Shown one piece after another: positions 58,197 through 64,000 of a DNA stretch of 64,000 nt. Source of the DNA: JAWXCE01 sp033764775 (lineage in GTDB: Bacteria; Pseudomonadota; Alphaproteobacteria; Rhizobiales; Rhodomicrobiaceae); NCBI GenBank assembly GCA_033764775.1, contig JANRIQ010000027.1, positions 248,001 through 312,000 of the forward strand, written 5' to 3'. The position numbers and the translations under genes were made by a program. Below the pieces are notes generated by a model, which was given only the letters and a program-made list of their open reading frames with translations, made no database searches and was not told the DNA's origin. The first letter of the stretch is position 1. Every line of letters begins with the position of its first letter.

Positions 58197-58223
58197 AAGG
58201 CTCCGCTCTGGCGGGGCCTTTTT
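58197..58223 (+). terminator. Intrinsic terminator after the BI-1 gene
   Basis: AAGGCTCCGC (58197-58206), loop TCTG, GCGGGGCCTT (58211-58220) form a nine- to ten-pair stem with one T-G wobble, followed by Ts. It lies 18 bases after the BI-1 stop. Confidence 0.85.
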
Positions 58224-58285
58224 CGTGGGCGCTTGACAGACTAGCGAAGGCGACTTTTGCCAGGGGCCGCGCCCCGTAAGAAGCC

Positions 58286-58669
58286 TCAAAGCGCCAGCAC
58301 GTTCGCCTGCTTCTCGAGCACGCGCAAAACGCGCTGTAGATCGTGTCCGCGTCGCATCACGAGGCCGGAGGCGGCCACAACGCTATACATGCCCTGTTTG
58401 CGGCTCAGCTTCGGGGTTTTCTCGATACGGTAGAGCGCGCATTCGGCGGTGCGGCGAAACACCGAAAACACCGCCTTCTCGCGCAGCATGTCGATGGCGT
58501 AGTCGCGCCACTCGCCCTCGGCCACCTTCCGACCATACACCTTGAAGATGGCCCCGAGTTCCGCGCGGCCGAAACTGACGAACGGCGAAGCGCTGATATC
58601 GGCCCCGTGGAGCGAAAAGGCGATGACGCTGCCGTTCGATCGCTCGCCGCTCAATCGCGCATCGGTCAT
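58286..58669 (-). CDS. DUF2794 protein
   Basis: A 127-residue alphaproteobacterial DUF2794 protein (SPFVSFGRAELGAIFKVYGR; GEWRDYAIDMLREKAVFSVF; RTAECALYRIEKTPKLSRKQ). These proteins are restricted to alphaproteobacteria and have no known function. The ATG at 58669 is used; an extension to 58831 lacks conserved sequence. It is convergent with the BI-1 gene and divergent from the tRNA. Confidence 0.8.
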   Translation of the reverse strand: MTDARLSGERSNGSVIAFSLHGADISASPFVSFGRAELGAIFKVYGRKVAEGEWRDYAIDMLREKAVFSVFRRTAECALYRIEKTPKLSRKQGMYSVVAASGLVMRRGHDLQRVLRVLEKQANVLAL

Positions 58670-58948
58670 GTGTGCTCCCTTCGCAAGTCGTATGATCGGC
58701 GTTGCGCGCGATAAGATCAAGGGGCCTTGCATGAGCGCGGCGACATATGATGTTGATTGCTCGCGCCGTTTCGGTTCCACCGCCTTGGCCGTTGGAAACT
58801 GCTTGCGAGCGATGTGCGAAAAGCCCGTCAATCGGCTTGCAAGCCGCGCCGAATTTCCTTATGTAAAAGGACTGGCAATAACGTCCCCCAAAATTTTGGC
58901 GGCAAGGCGATTTTCGTCCTCACGATTGTATTGCCTCGAAGACGGTGA

Positions 58949-59467
<519 letters not shown>

Positions 59468-59923
59468 ATGCCGGAGTTTTTCAGGATCGGGGATCAGACG
59501 TTTCGAAAAGACATCGTGTTTTTCGTGGAGCAATTTAATGCCGCAGCAATGCAACCACGGCCAAGGCAAAATTACTCGATCAAGGTCGGCCTCACGACCG
59601 CCACCCCTGAAAACTACCGCGAAACCTGCCTCGTCGTCGGCGTCGATTACGCCCACTTCCTCGATGTCCATAGTGACATGTTCATCCCGATCCCGCTCGA
59701 TGGCATTGCGCTCAATCGTTTCGCCATAAAGCGTGTCGCGCCATACTTCCGGGCAAGGCTCGCCCCGCCGGACAAGCTAAGGTATCTGAGCTGGGTTATT
59801 CCGTTTGAGGGTTTGTCCAAAAAGATGCTTACGCCCGCGAAGGATATTTCCGCGCTGCTGCTTGGCGAGGTTCAAGCGACCAAACAACCCTCTGATAAAA
59901 CCGTCCGCCCTAAAGGGCCGTGA
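59468..59923 (+). CDS. Island hypothetical protein
   Basis: A 151-residue protein of no recognised family. It looks cytoplasmic, with alternating beta-like segments (VFFVEQFNAAAMQ; CLVVGVDYAHFLDVHSDMFI) and a basic C-terminal tail (KQPSDKTVRPKGP). Codon use is less GC-biased than upstream chromosomal genes. It overlaps the opposite-strand recombinase remnant by 14 bases. Confidence 0.45.
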   Translation: MPEFFRIGDQTFRKDIVFFVEQFNAAAMQPRPRQNYSIKVGLTTATPENYRETCLVVGVDYAHFLDVHSDMFIPIPLDGIALNRFAIKRVAPYFRARLAPPDKLRYLSWVIPFEGLSKKMLTPAKDISALLLGEVQATKQPSDKTVRPKGP

Positions 59924-59990
59924 GTTTGGGAATGTCGTCCTGCGGCGCAATCATCGCGCTAATGGTATCATGCCTTAAATCATGTCCGCC
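59910..59990 (-). pseudogene. Probable fragment of a tyrosine recombinase (integrase)
   Basis: On the minus strand a 26-residue stretch reads GGHDLRHDTISAMIAPQDDI then PKLTAL and stops at TAG. HDLRHDTIS followed at the normal distance by DIPKLTAL matches the box II segment of phage-type integrases (H-x-L-R-H). Upstream and downstream of it no integrase sequence is seen, so this would be a relic left after deletion or rearrangement. The location 0.9 kb from a tRNA fits. A chance antisense match is possible. Confidence 0.4.
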
Positions 59991-60227
59991 GATACCGACC
60001 CCAAACAAACGCCGGTACAAACCGGCGAACTCGCCCGCACGTTTGGCGGGATGACACTTCCGCTTGAAGTGCTGCAAAGCCCTGCCGGATATTATCTCGG
60101 AACGCGCGACGAGGACGGCATGCCTTATTCGCGAGAAAGTATCGAGTATTGGCGGACGCGGGAACAAGCCGAAGCGGCGTTGGTCGACCCGTCACGCAGC
60201 TTGTGGACCCAGAAGCCGAACCCTTAG
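59982..60227 (+). CDS. Small island hypothetical protein
   Basis: An 81-residue acidic/polar protein of unknown family. Its C-terminal half (YYLGTRDEDGMPYSRESIEY) has a look common to small plasmid- or phage-encoded proteins and is the best-conserved-looking part. The N-terminal PVQTGELARTFGG region is less structured. The start ATG at 59982 overlaps the recombinase relic on the other strand. Function unknown. Confidence 0.5.
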   Translation: MSADTDPKQTPVQTGELARTFGGMTLPLEVLQSPAGYYLGTRDEDGMPYSRESIEYWRTREQAEAALVDPSRSLWTQKPNP

Positions 60228-60384
60228 GAATTTCCTCCTGTCGGCAACTCTGATTCGATGATGCTATACTGTTACATAGATATTCATCGGAGGGTTTTTG
60301 TCCGACTTACTGCCAACCGACGCGCATGACTCGTCAAGATTGAGTTTTCAGAATACCCCCCCCTTCGGTTGTGGAGATGCCATA

Positions 60385-60690
60385 ATGCGGGGGCTGTTTG
60401 CTTTACTTTCAGTTTTCTTGGTCTTAGCCGCGCCTGCTATTGCTAAGGATTGTCCAAGCGATATCGGAATGACAGTCGAGCAAGCCAAAGCCGCGCTCGG
60501 GACCGCACAAGATGCGCCGCTTACGGATCAAGACCGCGCCGCGCTTGCCTGCCTCGCGGGTGCTGTCGGTACATTAAACTCTAAGCTCAATAATCTTATT
60601 GCCGGGAAAATCGAGTTCACCGGCCCGGTCATCTCGCAAAAAGGATTCATTAATCAGGGCGATGCGCCCGCGACCGAGGAGGCTCGTTGA
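60385..60690 (+). CDS. Small exported protein coupled to the S74 protein gene
   Basis: A 101-residue protein with a signal peptide (MRGLFALLSVFLVLAAPAIA) and a mature helical part (MTVEQAKAALGTAQDAPLTD) that ends in an acidic tail. Two cysteines (KDCPSD and ALACLAG) may form a disulfide. GGAG lies eight bases before the ATG. A TTG at 60298 with GGAGGG three bases before it gives a 29-residue longer alternative without a signal at its start. Its stop overlaps the TTG of the S74 gene (TTGA), so the two products are probably made together. Confidence 0.6.
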   Translation: MRGLFALLSVFLVLAAPAIAKDCPSDIGMTVEQAKAALGTAQDAPLTDQDRAALACLAGAVGTLNSKLNNLIAGKIEFTGPVISQKGFINQGDAPATEEAR

Positions 60691-62543
60691 ATTGGCGAGC
60701 CTTCACCATAGCGGCTAGCCTGTTCCTGCTGCCCGGTTCGGCTCTCGCCTGCGGGGCTTACCCTGTCGGCGTTAATGCATCGGATGTCGTTATCGGGCTT
60801 GTCGCCGATGGCTCGAACCGCATCGGCTATACGGCCCAAAGCAACGCCGGAACATCTCGCGCGGGCATGATCGTCTACAACCGCACCAACAACACGCTTC
60901 ACGTCTGCGATGGCTCGGCATGGCGTACACTTACAAGCCCCGGCGGAACGACAGCGGCAGGTTTAAACGGGCAAGTGCAGTTTAATGCTAGCGGGATACT
61001 CGGTGCGGACTCCAATCTGTATTGGGATAACACAAACAAACGGTTGGGGTTCGGCACCGCGACGCCCATAGATCAGCTTTCCAACAACCCAACCGATACC
61101 ATCGACAGCAACAGCGTCGGCACAGGCGCGACCGCTATAAACTGGAACCAGAATGGGGCGGGATATGTGGCAAGCGTGTATAACGCCAATACCGGCACAA
61201 GCGGCAACGGGCTTCTGATTAAAGGCTCGGGCACCACGACAAATGCGCTTCTGAGCGTGGACACGGGCACCGCGCAGGCAACGGCAGGTAGCCCATTGTT
61301 CCGGATTCTGGGGAATGGCAACGTTGGCATCGGGACGGGGACGCCGGGAAATCTTCTCGACATAAACGGCCCAGGATCGATTGCAGCGATGTCGATTACT
61401 GGCACCGCGAATAACACAGGAGTGGGTGTTCAGTCGCGCTCGGGATACGGGCTAGTGCAAGGTCTAACCAATGGTAATCCGGGGACGCTGGTTCTCAACG
61501 CTTTTGGCGGCAACGTTGGCATTGGGACAACTAATCCCATTGAAGAGCTTGATATCGCTTTTCCTAATATAGCGGGGGGATTCAGGATCGCCAATACAAG
61601 TTCAAGTGCCGCCCGATTTCCCCAGATGTTTATAGATCATTACAGCGGTGGCTTCGGGGGGCATCCGGCGTTTGAAATGCGAGCAGCCCGTGGAAGTTTT
61701 GCTTCGCCATCAGCCGTTCAAGCTAACGATGTTTTAGGTTCCGTCGCAGGGTGGGGTTATAACGGGAGCAATCTCGATGATGGAGCACGTATTAGTTTCA
61801 ATGCCGAAGGCACTTTTACGACGACGAGCAATCCTACCTCTATCGTTTTTCAAACTGCGCCCGTTACAAGTTCAGTCCAAGTCGAGCGCATGCGTATCGA
61901 TAGTAATGGCAACGTCGGTATTGGGACCTCATCTCCAACAACTAAACTTGAAGTTGGCGGCGTCGGAAACGCTTCAGCTATAAAACTCAATAGAGCGTTG
62001 TTCAACGACGATAATGTTAATTTTGCTATTTCTAACGCTAACGCCGGATCAACGTTATTCTACAACACGGTTGGTACTGCCGCCTCTGGTCTCGCCTATC
62101 GATTTCATGTCACTACTTCAAACACATTTGCTTTCGAAATAGCTAATAATCGCGATATAACTGCATATGCTAATGCATATAAGCCCGGCGGTGGGGCATG
62201 GACAGCTTCGTCCGATGCGCGGTTAAAAAACATCGATGGCATTTATAATCACGGGCTTAGCTCCGTGATAAAGCTCAACACGGTGCGGTATCATTACAAG
62301 AAAGATAATCCGCGCAAGGAAACTTCGGATAAAGAGTTCGTGGGATTGATCGCGCAGGATGTGCAGAAAGTATTTCCCGAAGCCGTAACGACGCGTGACG
62401 ACGGCTATCTCGATCTCGATACAACGCCGATAAGCTTCGCTGTAATCAACGCCATCAGAGAACTCAAGGCTGACAACGATAATTTGCGGCTGCTTGTTGA
62501 AGAACAAGGCCGCGAAATAAAGGCTTTAAAAGCTCGTCAATAA
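60687..62543 (+). CDS. Exported tail-fibre-like protein with S74 intramolecular chaperone domain
   Basis: A 618-residue protein with a Sec signal (AFTIAASLFLLPGSALA), a Gly/Thr/Asn-rich beta fibre with repeated GNVGIGT-type segments (near residues 213, 276 and 410) and a C-terminal peptidase S74 chaperone of endosialidase domain (about 510-618). The S74 part contains the self-cleaving SSDARLKNIDGIY site, then GLIAQDVQKVFPEAV and a final coiled coil (IRELKADNDNLRLLVEEQGR). Such domains trimerise fibres and cut themselves off. No phage structural genes are near. The TTG start (60687) overlaps the preceding gene and has GAGGAGG upstream. Confidence 0.8.
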   Translation: MNWRAFTIAASLFLLPGSALACGAYPVGVNASDVVIGLVADGSNRIGYTAQSNAGTSRAGMIVYNRTNNTLHVCDGSAWRTLTSPGGTTAAGLNGQVQFNASGILGADSNLYWDNTNKRLGFGTATPIDQLSNNPTDTIDSNSVGTGATAINWNQNGAGYVASVYNANTGTSGNGLLIKGSGTTTNALLSVDTGTAQATAGSPLFRILGNGNVGIGTGTPGNLLDINGPGSIAAMSITGTANNTGVGVQSRSGYGLVQGLTNGNPGTLVLNAFGGNVGIGTTNPIEELDIAFPNIAGGFRIANTSSSAARFPQMFIDHYSGGFGGHPAFEMRAARGSFASPSAVQANDVLGSVAGWGYNGSNLDDGARISFNAEGTFTTTSNPTSIVFQTAPVTSSVQVERMRIDSNGNVGIGTSSPTTKLEVGGVGNASAIKLNRALFNDDNVNFAISNANAGSTLFYNTVGTAASGLAYRFHVTTSNTFAFEIANNRDITAYANAYKPGGGAWTASSDARLKNIDGIYNHGLSSVIKLNTVRYHYKKDNPRKETSDKEFVGLIAQDVQKVFPEAVTTRDDGYLDLDTTPISFAVINAIRELKADNDNLRLLVEEQGREIKALKARQ

Positions 62544-62544
62544 C

Positions 62545-64000
62545 CTAAAGCTCCCGCCCAAAATCCCGCCCCTGATTGCGTTTGCGCCATTCGGCCATAT
62601 CGCGTTTGATCTGTTCGGCGCGTGAGAGTGCGGGTGTGTTTTCGTTCGCAACCTGTTTGACATCGCGTTCGGCCTTTGCCGCTGGTGCTGCCGACGGCGA
62701 TGTTACCGCCTCCTGAAACCGTTCCTGTAACGGACTTTGCCGCTCGGGCCGCTTGAAAGATCGCGGCTCGGGTGCGGGTTCGGCCTCCTTTATCATTGCC
62801 GCTTTCGCCATGGCGAAAGAAACGCCCTGACGCTTGATCGCCTGCGCGTCCCGTTCGGTTTGCCGCTCGCCTGCCTGCCGGTCGCGCAACGCACTAAATT
62901 CCGCGCGGTGCCGGTTCATTGCGTTATCGCTCATGAATTTGGTTTCGAATTTCGCTTCCCGCGCCAGCTCGCGCCGGTCGCGCTCATGCATCTGCGCAAC
63001 GCGAGCCTGTAGCTTCTTCGGGGATTGGATAAGGGGCAGTATCTGCCGCAAGGTGAGGGGCTTGCCGCCGCCTAGCCGCTCGCGGTTTTGAAAAACATAG
63101 GCGGCCCGTTCAAGAACATTGCCCGCTATGCGTTCAACGTGCTTCGCTTCCTTTTTCTGATTGCGATACAAATCGCGCCACCGTGGCCGGTAGCGATCCT
63201 CGATCTGTTTGCGGCCTGTATCGATGGCGATTTGTGTTTTCGCATCGAGCGCATTGCGTTCGCCGGTGTGCCGCGCCCATGTCGCATCGCGCTCGGCCTT
63301 CAAGTCTGCATCGAGCGATGCCCGCATCGCCTTCATGCGGTCGGTGATGTCTTTTTTCTCGAACCATTGTTTGCGGCTGACGGCTTTGTGCTTCACCGGC
63401 ACGTAAGGTTTCTTCGCGGGCAGATCGATGCCGCTTGCGGCCATGAGGATATCGCTTGGATTTCGCGCCCGCGATCTCTTCGCTTCACGCCGTTTTTCAT
63501 TGTTCTTGATCCGCTCCTCGCAATGGATGCCGTGCTCGCGCTCGTAGGCCTCGGCCCATTTCGAGAATTTTTCTTTCGAGTATTTGAGCTGTGAGGTTTT
63601 GCCGGTTTCGGGATGCACGGTGTTGACCACGACATGGACGTGCAGATGCCCCTTGTCGTTATGGGCCGCGATAACGGCCTGATGCTCGGCCAAGCCCAAC
63701 ACCTTCAGGCTTTCGAGCGCGGTTTTCTGCATGTGCTCGGGCGAGGGTTTATCGCTCGCATGCCACGCAAGCGTGTAATGCAGCACCGGCGTTTTGTTAT
63801 CCCTGCCCGTGGTCGGCACCCCCGCCATGATTTTAAGCGCGGTTCGGTCGCGCCACGTATCGCGCATGGCTGACCATGCATCGTCCGGGGCTATGTCCCC
63901 GAGATGCTGTGTCATCACCCAATCAACGCGGTTACGAGTCTTCTGTCCCTGATCGTGCAGGATATAGCCGCACACTCCCTTGAAGCTCGATCCCCGTTTG
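62545..64000 (-). CDS. MobA/VirD2-type relaxase (5' end off window)
   Basis: A relaxase that nicks oriT to start conjugal transfer. At the right edge the frame is open (KRGSSFKGVCGYILHD), the typical N-terminal region of this family, so the start lies outside. The metal motif HNDKGHLHVHVVVN (HxDxxxxHxHxxxN) is complete, and the rest is long, charged and helical (for example ERDRRELAREAKFETKF), ending GRDFGREL. It is convergent with the S74 gene and shows that the island is mobilizable. oriT is probably just beyond the window. Confidence 0.85.
   Translation of the reverse strand, partial: KRGSSFKGVCGYILHDQGQKTRNRVDWVMTQHLGDIAPDDAWSAMRDTWRDRTALKIMAGVPTTGRDNKTPVLHYTLAWHASDKPSPEHMQKTALESLKVLGLAEHQAVIAAHNDKGHLHVHVVVNTVHPETGKTSQLKYSKEKFSKWAEAYEREHGIHCEERIKNNEKRREAKRSRARNPSDILMAASGIDLPAKKPYVPVKHKAVSRKQWFEKKDITDRMKAMRASLDADLKAERDATWARHTGERNALDAKTQIAIDTGRKQIEDRYRPRWRDLYRNQKKEAKHVERIAGNVLERAAYVFQNRERLGGGKPLTLRQILPLIQSPKKLQARVAQMHERDRRELAREAKFETKFMSDNAMNRHRAEFSALRDRQAGERQTERDAQAIKRQGVSFAMAKAAMIKEAEPAPEPRSFKRPERQSPLQERFQEAVTSPSAAPAAKAERDVKQVANENTPALSRAEQIKRDMAEWRKRNQGRDFGREL

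Overview
The window reads as chromosome of a GC-rich methylotrophic alphaproteobacterium, most likely Hyphomicrobiales (Methylocystaceae, Beijerinckiaceae or a close relative). The evidence is a lanthanide-type methanol dehydrogenase locus (xoxF-xoxG-xoxJ), a complete pqqABCDE set, archaeal-type genes for the C1 cofactors methanofuran and tetrahydromethanopterin, and tungstate uptake genes of the kind that feed W/Mo formate dehydrogenases. The taxon is inferred from gene content and was not measured.

Layout. 1-2.2 kb: tupBC tungstate transport genes and a divergent HTH/binding-protein-like regulator. 2.2-7.5 kb: a five-gene minus-strand run (DUF547, GT87-like, GT2, flavin disulfide reductase, TVP38/TMEM64). 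7.5-11.4 kb: a coupled operon rhodanese, degenerate metallophosphoesterase, phnD, phnE, phnC. 11.6-17.2 kb: a protease-nuclease fusion, DUF4142, ubiB and Uma2 genes. 17.2-23.5 kb: an overlapping operon joining a NitT/TauT-type ABC importer to methanofuran/H4MPT genes (mfnB-folB fusion, mfnE, DHPS-like, DUF447).

23.5-39.4 kb is the methanol oxidation core. A lut-like ABC system with exported partners (plus strand) faces the genes for a CxxxCW protein, xoxJ, xoxG and xoxF (minus strand). A pentapeptide-repeat protein, a quinoprotein-relay MBL hydrolase and pqqABCDE follow on the plus strand. XoxF would oxidise methanol in the periplasm with PQQ and a lanthanide and pass electrons to XoxG. The formaldehyde or formate produced would go to the H4MPT/methanofuran and formate dehydrogenase pathways served by the 17-21 kb and tup genes.

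39.5-58.7 kb is mostly housekeeping: a cytoplasmic sulfite-oxidase-like enzyme with a flavin reductase partner and moaB, GST, MBL, GT2, a SplB-like radical SAM gene behind a LexA-type box with rnhB downstream, tandem SDR paralogues, LMW-PTP, thpR, AKR, tesA with a YbbAP-type ABC system, BI-1 and DUF2794. At 58,949-59,025 is an initiator tRNA-fMet. After it, composition and content change to an integrated mobilizable island: short orphan genes, a tyrosine-recombinase remnant, an exported S74 tail-fibre-like protein, and a MOB relaxase that runs off the right edge.

Best leads for something undescribed: the protease-NUC1 fusion; the metallophosphoesterase that has lost all three ligands of one metal site and kept those of the other, inside a phnDEC operon; the importer welded to cofactor biosynthesis; the upstream SDR paralogue with Lys-to-Glu at the catalytic position; the SOS-box-controlled radical SAM/sORF/rnhB unit; and the signal-peptide-bearing S74 protein.
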